A stretch of DNA of 64,000 nt from Bacteroides cutis (GCF_900241005.1 NZ_OEST01000002.1:372001-436000); one strand, 5' to 3'; counted from the first letter of the stretch, positions 9,076 through 17,090 are shown. Notes: generated by a model from the letters alone, not told the origin. Program-made: numbers and translations.

Positions 9076-10500
9076 CTATTTATATTGCTCAAGAATAAAT
9101 CTATTTACATCTCCTTCTGTCGGATTACTTTGTCCCCCTTTTGTTATATCCAATTCATAACTGGTTCCGGCACCTTCTCCTCCGTTACCAATGATGGCAA
9201 ATACTTTTAATTGAGTACTAAATCTATCGTCCGAAGTTGAGTCTTTAACTTTAACTTTTATAGTCTGTAGCTGTGGTTGACCATCAATATATTCTATCTT
9301 ACCTTCAGACGAACCTACAAACTCAAAATTGGTCTTATCAGTCAATTCTGCACGCCATTCTGTTCCTTCTGGTGTTGCAATAGTAAATGTCATCTTCGCT
9401 TCCAGACTCGGATCCAAATGAATTTTATTACCATCTTGATCCAATATAGTATTCCTTTCCCATATTCCTGCTGTCCAACTTAACTGAGTCTTATAATCCA
9501 CGGAATTTTCTTCCACATCCCAAGGGAGTGTTTTGCAAGTCAAATCCCATCCCATCGGATATGCCGTAGCCCTAATATCAACACAAGTATTCCGATAAAT
9601 GGCAGTAATTTTCTTCTTATTTTCGTCCAGTATATTCATTAAAGGAAAATCTGTCAAGTCATTAAGTCCCAATTTATAGGCATCTTCTCCAGCCGCCGAT
9701 TCACAGATATAATCAATGAGAGTAGCTTCTCCACCTACCGGGATCTCATCCCTCTCATTAGCCTGTATATAGTTTTCACCACCATATCCTACATTGTCTG
9801 GAAGTTGTTGTTGTTTATCGAATAGATAACTTTTGTTTGCCCAAAAATTTCCAAAACGAATTTGCTTGATAGGTAAAACCATACCTGTCTGGTTCACAAA
9901 TGTGATACGTAGTTTGGCTACCATACGTATCAATGAAACCGAAACCGAAACTTCATCCTGTATATTATTCATATTGCATGTAGCCATACCTGTCATAGGC
10001 AGATACTTACCATCCCTCTTCAGGGTATTTGCCGTTTTAGGGAAAAATTTTCTATTGCTATTATCTATTACTTTATCAAGTAAACTGCTTGCTTCAAAAA
10101 CCATTCCTATTTTATATACTTCATCAAGTTTCAAATCTCCAGGTTTCTCTTCTACACTTTCTTCATTTGCTATCGCATAAATAGTAGTATTCTTTTTGGG
10201 AAATTTTAAAAAACGAATTTCCTGACTCTCCAACGGATTGTTGGCTTCCGTACCGAATGTAGCTTTGTAGTTACTCACTACTTTACCTTCCTGTACCAAA
10301 ATAAGACGAAGTGTATGAATGCCTTCTTGTTCTTCTATTACAGAATTTGCATATGTACCGCTACGCGTACTGAACTTAACTGTCAGCGAAGCTGTTCCAT
10401 TATTCTTTTCTACTTGGTCATCGTCCTGTATGCAGGAGGAAACAAGCACTACCAACAGACAATAAACAGTCAACGACCAATATTTCATTATTTTGTTCAT
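9076..10500 (-). CDS. fimbrillin-family minor subunit lipoprotein
   Basis: This 474-residue protein has a signal peptide and lipobox LVSSC (Cys at residue 23). The mature N-terminus has the fimbrillin-like FSTRSGTYANS segment, and a long beta-rich body follows. It resembles the FimC/D/E or Mfa3-5 class of accessory subunits by size, lipobox and operon position, not by a specific motif. Bacteroidales fimbrillins are exported as lipoproteins and assembled at the outer membrane by strand exchange after protease trimming. The exact role in the fibre is unknown. Confidence 0.72.
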   Translation of the reverse strand: MNKIMKYWSLTVYCLLVVLVSSCIQDDDQVEKNNGTASLTVKFSTRSGTYANSVIEEQEGIHTLRLILVQEGKVVSNYKATFGTEANNPLESQEIRFLKFPKKNTTIYAIANEESVEEKPGDLKLDEVYKIGMVFEASSLLDKVIDNSNRKFFPKTANTLKRDGKYLPMTGMATCNMNNIQDEVSVSVSLIRMVAKLRITFVNQTGMVLPIKQIRFGNFWANKSYLFDKQQQLPDNVGYGGENYIQANERDEIPVGGEATLIDYICESAAGEDAYKLGLNDLTDFPLMNILDENKKKITAIYRNTCVDIRATAYPMGWDLTCKTLPWDVEENSVDYKTQLSWTAGIWERNTILDQDGNKIHLDPSLEAKMTFTIATPEGTEWRAELTDKTNFEFVGSSEGKIEYIDGQPQLQTIKVKVKDSTSDDRFSTQLKVFAIIGNGGEGAGTSYELDITKGGQSNPTEGDVNRFILEQYK

Positions 10501-10515
10501 AAAGCCTCCTATATG

Positions 10516-11454
10516 TTAATTCCAATCAGGTTCACCATCTACGATTACCCACTTTGGAAGATTAATATCCACACCTACAGATGTAAACTCTATTGAGATA
10601 GGCAAAATCGCCTCTTGCTTGGTTACATCAATATTTTCTTTATAACGCTGTATATAATCATAGATGTTTCCACGTACTAACTCATTACCTTCAGTGTCGG
10701 TTAGAATCAATATATGACTACAGCAATCTTCCGACAAATGACCGTCATGATCCATGCGGAATAATTTCAGATCATTGGTATGTATAATCCCCTTTGAGGC
10801 ATCGTATACCAACTCCGGATAACATGTACCTTTCACTTCTTGATTAATGTCATTGTTGAAATCGGTTTGAGCATTAGATTGTTCTATTCGTAATTTTACA
10901 GCCGGTTTTCCATCAATTACCGCACCGGGATGATTGGTAAGTCCAATAATTTCCACATCCACTTCAATATGCGAACTGTATAACTGCACGATAGTTTCTT
11001 GTTCGTTTCCCTTATATTCGGGGATCTCTATTTCTTGTTGACCTAAATAGTTGTCATCATGTCCATTTACTTTTTTTTCAGTTTCCCAATTGGGATGTTG
11101 CAGAAATATTTTTGTATAATCTTGAGTATCAGTATGTACTACTTTAGTTTTATCATAAGCGTTACCAACGGCAACCAGTTTATATTTTCCCGATTTCAAT
11201 CGGAAAACATGTCCTTTGGTCCGGTCTGTCAACTCGTCCTGTCCGTACTGCTCTGTACTTATAAGGCTATTGGTTTCATCGAAAACATACAGGTCTATTT
11301 TATTTATATAATTCGGCAGTACGTTTTCGTTCCCGTCCGCTTTATACTGAAAGTAGATGGTAACAGGTGTTTCACAATCGTCAAGATTTTCTTTAATACA
11401 ACTGGTAGCCAGGACAACAACCAGCAGTAATAATATCTTTTGTAAATGCTTCAT
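10516..11454 (-). CDS. FimB/Mfa2-type fimbrial anchor lipoprotein
   Basis: This 312-residue lipoprotein begins MKHLQKILLLLVVVLATSC with its lipobox Cys at residue 19. An open frame extends to 11538, but the upstream stretch has no signal-peptide logic, so the ATG at 11454 is preferred. DDCETPVTIYFQYKADG followed by INKIDLYVFDE is the typical opening of the FimB/Mfa2 family, which anchors the fibre in the outer membrane and limits its length. It directly follows the major fimbrillin gene, as in Porphyromonas mfa1-mfa2. Confidence 0.85.
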   Translation of the reverse strand: MKHLQKILLLLVVVLATSCIKENLDDCETPVTIYFQYKADGNENVLPNYINKIDLYVFDETNSLISTEQYGQDELTDRTKGHVFRLKSGKYKLVAVGNAYDKTKVVHTDTQDYTKIFLQHPNWETEKKVNGHDDNYLGQQEIEIPEYKGNEQETIVQLYSSHIEVDVEIIGLTNHPGAVIDGKPAVKLRIEQSNAQTDFNNDINQEVKGTCYPELVYDASKGIIHTNDLKLFRMDHDGHLSEDCCSHILILTDTEGNELVRGNIYDYIQRYKENIDVTKQEAILPISIEFTSVGVDINLPKWVIVDGEPDWN

Positions 11455-11507
11455 GTGTAATTTTCTATGTATTAAAATAAAAACCGTATGTTTATAAATA
11501 TGAAAGA

Positions 11508-11572
11508 AAATACTGGCAGAAACGAACTGCAATGTCAATACAAGAAGTATCTTTACCTCTCTGCCAGTATTT
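11508..11572 (-). promoter_or_regulatory. intergenic stem-loop between major fimbrillin and anchor genes
   Basis: A perfect 13-base inverted repeat (AAATACTGGCAGA at 11508-11520 and its complement at 11560-11572) flanks 39 bases in the gap between the major subunit gene and the next gene. On the transcribed strand the stem is followed by a T-rich run. It could be a leaky terminator or an RNA-stabilising structure that makes the major subunit transcript more abundant than downstream subunits. Confidence 0.6.
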
Positions 11573-11625
11573 ATCTTGATCTATAGTGTAATGCTATATT
11601 ACTTTATTCTGATAATAATTAAAAA

Positions 11626-12720
11626 TTATTGCCAGTCTACAGTACCGGAAACTAAAGTCCAGGGAGTCGCCGTAATTTCTGCTACAATGTTAACGTCCTC
11701 ACCACCTTCAATTGTAGGACCTATAGCTTCATCATTTACATCAATCTTGTTGATACGATAAACATAGCCGGCTTTAAATTCACTAATATAACCCTCGCCA
11801 TCAACACCAAGATCTTTTTTTTGTGCATCACTCAAGCCTGTCAAATTGAGTTTGTACTTTTCAACCGTTGCATATCCTTTCTTATTTACATTCGACCAAA
11901 TTTTTCCCTCAGAAACTTCTATATCGCTGAAACAAAGCGTAAGTTTTGGCAGACCCGGAAATATATTATAAGCATAGCAACCGCTTGCCGGCCATACTTT
12001 CCCTTCTTCTTTAAAATTTTTGTCTGCATCTGCTATTTTATCAAAAGTAGGTGCAGCATTTTCATTTGATGCATTAACCCAGTCTGTATACTTGCCTAAA
12101 TTTGTAGTTCCTTCTGTCAACTGAATGTTATTCATAAACAAACCATCAAAATTGATAGTAGTGAAGTAGCAAGGGTTACCACTTGTTTCCACATGTTTAA
12201 TGTTAGAGAATTCCAACAAAGCCAATTCGTGTTGCATAGTAAATTCTACATTATAAGTATCCGGTTGGCCTTCAACTCTTGTAGGAGTACCAAAATCTGT
12301 TTCAGCTGCATACATTGGAGTTTTTAAACCAACATTAAAAACATCCATCAGTGCCCAAGCGGCAGCTTTGCCGTCATTAATAGACACTTCCAGCTTAGAT
12401 GGGTTTCTCACACCTGTAAACACATAGTTATTAGCCTTTTCTAACGCATTCCCCTCACCATCTGTCGTAAATGTTATTGATCCACTACCACTAACCTGAC
12501 CGGCAGTCAAAGTCAATGTAACTTTTTCTACCTCTACTTCAACCGTATTTCCATCATCTCCTGATGTACTAGGGTTCTCTGTCCTTGTCTGTGCCGAAGT
12601 GTTGATATTCACCTTTACCATAGCACCGTTTTCACTCAAATCCGTCACATCGTCATCATTACTACATGCCGCGAATGCCAGTCCGGCCAATCCCAGCATA
12701 AAATACTTGTTTAACCTCAT
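11626..12720 (-). CDS. Mfa1-like major fimbrillin
   Basis: This 364-residue lipoprotein has a signal and lipobox LAFAAC (Cys 19) followed by the acidic SNDDDV typical of Bacteroides surface lipoproteins. MVKVNINTSAQTRTE gives the first beta strand with an Arg suitable for the protease cleavage that activates fimbrillins. A strand near the C-terminus ends TPWTLVSGTVDW, as in Mfa1-family structural subunits. Its position before the FimB/Mfa2-like gene, and the hairpin after it, support its being the shaft subunit. It shares no close motifs with the 474-, 682- and 791-residue proteins, so it is not a simple duplicate of them. Confidence 0.82.
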   Translation of the reverse strand: MRLNKYFMLGLAGLAFAACSNDDDVTDLSENGAMVKVNINTSAQTRTENPSTSGDDGNTVEVEVEKVTLTLTAGQVSGSGSITFTTDGEGNALEKANNYVFTGVRNPSKLEVSINDGKAAAWALMDVFNVGLKTPMYAAETDFGTPTRVEGQPDTYNVEFTMQHELALLEFSNIKHVETSGNPCYFTTINFDGLFMNNIQLTEGTTNLGKYTDWVNASNENAAPTFDKIADADKNFKEEGKVWPASGCYAYNIFPGLPKLTLCFSDIEVSEGKIWSNVNKKGYATVEKYKLNLTGLSDAQKKDLGVDGEGYISEFKAGYVYRINKIDVNDEAIGPTIEGGEDVNIVAEITATPWTLVSGTVDWQ

Positions 12721-12795
12721 AATTAAAAAAATTAGTAAATAATAATAGTTCGACTTCTTTTGTTTTATGTTTATAAAGGTCTCTTTCCAACCCCA

Positions 12796-14274
12796 TTACA
12801 AGTCGGCAATCACTCCTTCCACATTACGCAGATTTTCCTTGGCTTCCACATCACCCGTAGCGGCGGCACGCTGAAGCACTGTGCGCGCTTTCTCATACTG
12901 CTTGTCATTGGCATAAGCCACACCCAGACAGTTCAATACACGTACATCACCCTTTTCTTCCAAAGGCAACAATAAATTCACGGCTTCTTTCAGATGTCCC
13001 TGTTGAAGTTCATAACGGGCAGCGTTTACAACAGCCGGAACATTGTCGGGGTAGGTGTGGGCGGCTATCAATAGGGCTTCACCGTATTTCGGAGTATCAA
13101 CCCCGTAAGAGTCGGCAACCTGGTACATCTCCTCCACACTCAGCAGGCGGGGATTGGTATATATCTGCTTCTGGGCTTCTTCCAGGTTGAAGTTGCGTAC
13201 CTTATACTCTATGCGGTACTCATTACGGCGCAATGGAGGATATACTTCATTCAACAACCGCTGATACACCTCTGGAGGAAACTCATTTCTGAGACGCTGT
13301 TCACAAGCATCCAGATCACCCTTACACGTTTCCACCACCGCGATGACCTCCTTCTGTTTCAGCAGGTTGGGATATTTGTCCAATTCCAAACGAAGACCTT
13401 CCCAGTCCTCACCACGCCATGCCACATGCCATAAGTGTGTATCCACTTTCGTTTCCTTCTGCACATATTGCGCAAAAGCTTCGGCACGACGTTGGGAGAG
13501 TTTTTCGTTATAATCTGCATGTCCTTCCGGAGAAGCGTAGCCGGTTACATATATTCCCGTAATCGTGAGGTCACCATTTCCTTTTACAATGTCGATGGAG
13601 TGCCGGACACTGTCAAGTTCCTGACGGTTATTCTGGAATTTCGGGTCAATCTTATGGCTGTCTTGACGGAAGTTCAGACGAGCCACTTTCACCTCGTCAC
13701 GCATCTTCACAGCCTCTTTCAAGGGAGGAACAAATGCAGCCGTATATTTGGGCTGGAATAGTTGGAGGAAAGTACTTCTCATGGGGGTCTCTTCCGTACC
13801 TTTGTCACACTCCGCACAGCCTGTGGTTTCTTCACGAAGTACCAACCGTGCAGCGCCGAGCCACGGTTCGTATGGTATCACTGTACTATATTCCACCTGT
13901 TGAGCCTCACCGTTCTTACGCCGTAACACAATCTGCGCACCATCAGTCTTGGTAGAACCGCTCAACGCCTTTTCACGGCGGTGTACCTTGTCGCGTACCC
14001 GCCCGTCCACTACTACAGAAGGAAGTTCCAGACTTCTGTCACCTTCTTTCGCCACTATCACCGGATAGAGGCGTACACTTTCCTGCCGTTTCACATGCAT
14101 ACCAGCCACATCAAGGACAAAACCTACGTGAACTTCACGACCGTTCTTTTTTATCTCATCATTGATTACGCGTACCCCCGAAAGGTGTCCGGTCTGTGCA
14201 AAAACCGGAACATACGTTCCAAACAAGAGTAATACACCGCATATCAATTTGCCATATATCCATTCTTTTTTCAT
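12796..14274 (-). CDS. DUF3868 / OmpA-like / TPR protein of the fimbrial operon
   Basis: This 492-residue exported protein (signal peptide ending VFAQ near residue 26) has an N-terminal DUF3868-type beta domain to about residue 190. An OmpA-like peptidoglycan-binding region follows (YVTGYASPEGHADYNEKLSQRRAEA, about 240-270), and TPR-like helices occupy the last 120 residues. Such proteins sit with DUF3575 proteins at the head of Bacteroides fimbrial operons. A role linking the outer-membrane fibre base to the cell wall is inferred. It lies 14 bases after the DUF3575 gene. Confidence 0.8.
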   Translation of the reverse strand: MKKEWIYGKLICGVLLLFGTYVPVFAQTGHLSGVRVINDEIKKNGREVHVGFVLDVAGMHVKRQESVRLYPVIVAKEGDRSLELPSVVVDGRVRDKVHRREKALSGSTKTDGAQIVLRRKNGEAQQVEYSTVIPYEPWLGAARLVLREETTGCAECDKGTEETPMRSTFLQLFQPKYTAAFVPPLKEAVKMRDEVKVARLNFRQDSHKIDPKFQNNRQELDSVRHSIDIVKGNGDLTITGIYVTGYASPEGHADYNEKLSQRRAEAFAQYVQKETKVDTHLWHVAWRGEDWEGLRLELDKYPNLLKQKEVIAVVETCKGDLDACEQRLRNEFPPEVYQRLLNEVYPPLRRNEYRIEYKVRNFNLEEAQKQIYTNPRLLSVEEMYQVADSYGVDTPKYGEALLIAAHTYPDNVPAVVNAARYELQQGHLKEAVNLLLPLEEKGDVRVLNCLGVAYANDKQYEKARTVLQRAAATGDVEAKENLRNVEGVIADL

Positions 14275-14288
14275 AACGCGCTTCCTCC

Positions 14289-14861
14289 TTATTTTATAGT
14301 ATATATCAGTGATACGGCCGCCTTGGTAACGCTGAAGTATCCCTTATCGCTCTTCTCCTTCCATTCACCACACTTGGGACAGTCATACTTGTCGTAATGG
14401 TTCCGGATATAACCGACACCTACACTGGCCTCAATGCTCCAACGATTGCTCAACAACCATTGGTAACCGTAAGCCAGACCGACACCATAATAGTAACCTT
14501 CGTAACGGTATCCCTTGGTGGAAGGATAAATACCCAGAGGGAATTTCACGTTACCCACGTTAAACTGCCCTCCGAGCAAGTGCAGACCTAAGAAGTGACC
14601 ATTGAACGATTCGCACAACCAATAACGTGCTTCAGGCTGCGCCATCCAATGTTTCCACTTCTTGCTGTCTGAAAATGTAAAAGGATTATAGTTTGCGGAA
14701 AGATCCAGCGTCCATTTAGGAGCTAGACGAAATTCGGCACCTAAGTTGAAAGTCGCCGTGGCATCATAAAGCAGGTTCGTTTTGAAGGCGATGTCCTGTG
14801 CCGACAGCGAGATACCGATAAACAGGAAAATAATGCAAAGGCTCTTTTTCATGCTCTCCAT
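14289..14861 (-). CDS. DUF3575 outer-membrane beta-barrel protein
   Basis: First gene of the fimbrial operon: 190 residues with a signal peptide (cleavage after SLSAQ) and alternating aromatic beta strands (NLLYDATATFNLGAEFRLAPKW, YYYGVGLAYGYQW) typical of a DUF3575 barrel. A second ATG at 14852 (MKKSL...) makes a more compact signal peptide and is the likely alternative start. It lies only about 50 bases from the left repeat of the predicted promoter inversion, so its transcription should depend on which way that segment faces. Confidence 0.82.
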   Translation of the reverse strand: MESMKKSLCIIFLFIGISLSAQDIAFKTNLLYDATATFNLGAEFRLAPKWTLDLSANYNPFTFSDSKKWKHWMAQPEARYWLCESFNGHFLGLHLLGGQFNVGNVKFPLGIYPSTKGYRYEGYYYGVGLAYGYQWLLSNRWSIEASVGVGYIRNHYDKYDCPKCGEWKEKSDKGYFSVTKAAVSLIYTIK

Positions 14862-14912
14862 TTTTTATATGATATAAGTTATCTGTTTATATACTTTATC
14901 GTTTTAATATTC

Positions 14913-14937
14913 CTGTTACTTTGTAGGTAACGGGAAA
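14913..14937 (+). repeat. left inverted repeat of the fimbrial switch
   Basis: A 25-base sequence repeated exactly, in reverse complement, at 15217-15241. Around its middle it has recombinase-type symmetry: TTCCTGTTAC (14910-14919), a 7-base spacer TTTGTAG, then GTAACGGGAA (14927-14936), where the arms match at 9 of 10 positions when one is inverted. That is the layout of a tyrosine recombinase crossover site. Confidence 0.88.
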
Positions 14938-15216
14938 ATAAAGAAGAACATGGTACAAGAGACATTCCTGTATCGACATAACCAGCTGTTACGGATTATC
15001 GGATGAAACGAAAAGATACGAACAGGTTTTCCATGTTAATTTTGCATAACATGGTAACGGAGGTATTATGTATTTTCCTCTGGTGGAAAACACTGTTATT
15101 CAAATCAAAGTGCCTTATAAATATATAGGAAGGCGTTTTTTACTTATTTTTCAAAAAAAATCTGTTTTTTTCTTGTTCTATACAAATGTTTTGTTGATAT
15201 TTGCGATTGATTAATA
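14938..15216. promoter_or_regulatory. predicted invertible promoter segment controlling the fimbrial operon
   Basis: This 279-bp AT-rich segment lies between perfect 25-bp inverted repeats, between the fimbrial operon and a tyrosine recombinase gene. This is the arrangement of a local DNA-inversion switch. It holds a rightward promoter candidate (15172-15203) and a second rightward -7-like TAATTTTG (15037-15044), but no TAnnTTTG on the minus strand. As assembled, the promoter faces away from the fimbriae (OFF); inversion would aim it at the DUF3575 gene about 60 bases beyond the left repeat. A perfect 8-bp palindrome with an 8-base loop (15031-15054) sits inside. No protein gene is visible in the 448-base gap. 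Confidence 0.8.
15172..15203 (+). promoter_or_regulatory. promoter inside the fimbrial switch (facing away from fimbriae)
   Basis: CTTG at 15172-15175, a 20-base spacer and GATATTTG at 15196-15203 match the Bacteroides consensus (TTTG, 19-21 bases, TAnnTTTG) with one mismatch in each element. Transcription would start near 15210, just inside the right repeat, so inversion would carry the whole promoter and start site to the fimbrial side. Confidence 0.55.
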
Positions 15217-15241
15217 TTTCCCGTTACCTACAAAGTAACAG
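15217..15241 (-). repeat. right inverted repeat of the fimbrial switch
   Basis: Exact reverse complement of 14913-14937. Identity stops at both ends of the 25 bases: the flanking bases 14912/15242 and 14938/15216 do not pair. The repeat is thus a discrete recombination site and not part of a larger duplication. Confidence 0.88.
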
Positions 15242-15309
15242 AAGTTTATACGATAGATTTAAGAGTATAGTTTTTTTTCTGTTTGTATTGTATAACAGCA
15301 TATTACAAA

Positions 15310-16218
15310 TTATAAATTCGTAAATATGTATGATATAATTCCTCGGTTCATCTCATTTATTCTTTCATCTGTATGCTTCATAAAGTAAGTTTCGGTTACT
15401 TTCACAGATGAATGTCCCATAGCGTTACTGATGAGTTCCGGTTGGTAGTCTCTATAGTTAGCGATGGTGGCCCAGCTATGGCGCGCACTATAGCTACTCA
15501 GGCCTTCAATACCCATGTAAAATGACAACTCCTTTAGGCAATAATTGAATTTACGCAGTGCATTCCGATACTGTCGATATTCGTTGTGTCCCGGGCGCTT
15601 GATGAAAGAGAAGAGATAGGGCGAACTGGTATCATGGTTTTCCAAGCACCGTATGATGGCCATTGCTTCGGGTTCCACACGTACGGTTAGCCAAGCCCCC
15701 GTCTTACGGCGACGATAGGTAAGCGTGTTACCTTTCAGATCACAACGACGCATGTAGGCTATGTCTACAAAGGGTATACCACGAAGCATGAACAGCAAAA
15801 TAAAAAGTAGGCGAGTGCGTTCCAGCTTTGGGGGAAGTTCTCCGGGGGCTTTCAGTTTACGGAACGTACCCCTATCCAATGCACGTTTCACTGTAACTTT
15901 CGTACCGGTATATACTCCCTTGAACAACCGGGGTTGCCAAGGGGCAAGACTGTCATCCACAGCACGGGAATAGACGGCACGAAGCATGCGCATATAAGTA
16001 GAAATGGTATTCCAACGGAGTTGCCTTTCAAGTAGGTATTCCTGGAAGTCTTTGAGCCATAGAGAAGTCAGTTCATTAAAATTAAAAACGTCACGTCCCT
16101 CGAATTCCATGACACATCTCAAAACACTGCGGTACACGTGTGCGGTACCATGACGCCGTTCGCCTTCCAGGTTGGAAACGACAGTGCCCATATAGGCCAA
16201 AAAGTTTGTTTTATCCAT
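15310..16218 (-). CDS. tyrosine site-specific recombinase, likely fimbrial-switch invertase
   Basis: This 302-residue tyrosine recombinase has an N-terminal SAM-like core-binding domain (about 1-100) and a catalytic domain with Arg146 (MLRGIPF), Lys172, Arg246-His247 (SARHSWA), His269 (MGHSS) and nucleophile Tyr278 (TETYFMKH). It is of the short Bacteroides type that inverts adjacent promoters, and not of the longer integrase type. Its 3' end lies 68 bases from the right inverted repeat, so it is the natural candidate to flip 14938-15216. The tRNA gene on its other side could suggest an integrated element, but no duplicated tRNA end was found. Confidence 0.88.
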   Translation of the reverse strand: MDKTNFLAYMGTVVSNLEGERRHGTAHVYRSVLRCVMEFEGRDVFNFNELTSLWLKDFQEYLLERQLRWNTISTYMRMLRAVYSRAVDDSLAPWQPRLFKGVYTGTKVTVKRALDRGTFRKLKAPGELPPKLERTRLLFILLFMLRGIPFVDIAYMRRCDLKGNTLTYRRRKTGAWLTVRVEPEAMAIIRCLENHDTSSPYLFSFIKRPGHNEYRQYRNALRKFNYCLKELSFYMGIEGLSSYSARHSWATIANYRDYQPELISNAMGHSSVKVTETYFMKHTDERINEMNRGIISYIFTNL

Positions 16219-16413
16219 ATGAAATTGGTTTTAAAAGTACGTCGTATAAATAATTAATTGGAGAAAAGGTTCAACAGACAAGTATGTTAAAAAGAGTAGG
16301 GGATTACAAAATTTAGCAGAATATTTTACTAATTTCACTGAAGAGATTACATTCCTTTTTATTGTTAGTGGTAAGAAATGTAGTTAAAAAGATAAGAAAT
16401 AAATCGAATATCT

Positions 16414-16446
16414 CTTGTTTATTTTTGAAAGATTTCATTATCTTTG
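16414..16446 (+). promoter_or_regulatory. tRNA-Gly promoter
   Basis: CTTG at 16414-16417, a 21-base spacer and a perfect TATCTTTG at 16439-16446, ending 34 bases before the tRNA. This matches the Bacteroides housekeeping promoter. The rest of the 262-base gap after the recombinase start shows no gene. Confidence 0.65.
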
Positions 16447-16480
16447 TCGCCGTTTTCAAGTGTTATTGGAAACAGAATTT

Positions 16481-16556
16481 GCGGAAGTAGCTCAGTTGGT
16501 AGAGCATCAGCTTCCCAAGCTGAGGGTCGCGGGTTCGAGTCCCGTTTTCCGCTCCA
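16481..16556 (+). tRNA. tRNA-Gly (anticodon CCC)
   Basis: The 76 bases fold as a full cloverleaf: acceptor stem GCGGAAG with TTTCCGC, D arm GCTC-GAGC, anticodon stem TCAGC-GCTGA with loop TTCCCAA (anticodon CCC, reading GGG), T arm GCGGG-TTCGAGT-CCCGT. The discriminator base is U and the CCA end is encoded. These identity elements fit tRNA-Gly. Confidence 0.96.
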
Positions 16557-16557
16557 T

Positions 16558-16594
16558 AAAAAAAGCAGTTATAATTGTTATAACTGCTTTTTTT
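16558..16594 (+). terminator. terminator after tRNA-Gly
   Basis: GCAGTTATAA (16565-16574) pairs perfectly with TTATAACTGC (16578-16587) around a 3-base loop, with an A run before and seven T residues after. It can work in both directions, so it insulates the tRNA gene from the capsule promoter region. Confidence 0.9.
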
Positions 16595-16800
16595 ATCTCC
16601 CTTTCTCAAGATTTCCATTACCAATTCTCATCTAAGGAATTTAGATACAAATTATGTACTCTTATAAAGAATCATGGAAGCTGAAATGCATATAAATCGG
16701 TATGTGTGGGGGAGATTGTCCGCTACTCATGCGAATGCACAATAATATTTACCGAATGTCGCAAGATATAATCAACTACTTATATAATAGATGGATAAGG

Positions 16801-16818
16801 TGTTTTTTAAACGTTCGT
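16801..16818 (+). repeat. left inverted repeat of the capsule promoter switch
   Basis: TGTTTTTTAAACGTTCGT, repeated exactly in reverse complement at 17012-17029. It contains AAACGTTCGT, which resembles the ARACGTTCGT-type core I recall for promoters flipped by the serine invertase Mpi in B. fragilis. Confidence 0.85.
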
Positions 16819-17011
16819 ATAAAAAACACTTTTTTAGCCTTGTATGTAAAACGAGGAAAAAGAATGAAAAGAAGGAATATTACTCTAAAATCAAATAAGA
16901 CATGAGACTCTGAAAATGAAAGGATTAACTTCCATGTCCTTGAAATACAAAAATATTTTTTATCAAACATTTTGCCAGTATAAAAATCACTCTTATCTTT
17001 GCGTACATCAA
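16819..17011. promoter_or_regulatory. invertible capsule promoter segment (ON orientation)
   Basis: A 193-bp AT-rich segment bounded by perfect 18-bp inverted repeats, ending 79 bases before upxY. The size, repeat core and position are those of invertible promoters ahead of Bacteroides capsule loci. Its internal promoter (16971-17001) points at upxY, so the assembly shows the ON state. No invertase for this site type lies in the window, so a distant one would act in trans. The gap 16595-17090 contains this switch and otherwise no supported gene; in 16595-16800 I see nothing. Confidence 0.85.
16971..17001 (+). promoter_or_regulatory. capsule operon promoter
   Basis: A perfect Bacteroides promoter: TTTG at 16971-16974, a 19-base spacer and TATCTTTG at 16994-17001. 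Transcription would begin at about 17008, inside the invertible segment, giving a leader of about 80 bases before upxY that passes through the right repeat. Confidence 0.85.
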
Positions 17012-17029
17012 ACGAACGTTTAAAAAACA
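17012..17029 (-). repeat. right inverted repeat of the capsule promoter switch
   Basis: Exact reverse complement of 16801-16818. Identity stops at both flanks (16800/17030 and 16819/17011 do not pair). It is transcribed as part of the upxY leader in the present orientation. Confidence 0.85.
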
Positions 17030-17090
17030 TCCGTTTGTATTCAATTCGTTCGTTTTCAGATAGATACGGTATATGTAGTAACATTCCGGT

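Noticed and set aside
11508..11572. A third invertible promoter, because of the 13-bp inverted repeat
   Set aside because: The enclosed 39 bases are too few to hold a promoter, there is no TAnnTTTG inside and the position between two cotranscribed genes fits an RNA hairpin better.
15310..16556. Integrated mobile element at tRNA-Gly, with the recombinase as integrase
   Set aside because: No second copy of the tRNA 3' end is seen, the recombinase is of the short invertase-like type, and its neighbour is a clear inverted-repeat switch. Nothing else in the region looks like transfer or phage structural genes.
16673..16905. Short rightward frame (67 codons at 16702-16905) upstream of upxY
   Set aside because: It is interrupted in concept by the left inverted repeat, has no recognisable domain and has composition like the surrounding intergenic DNA.
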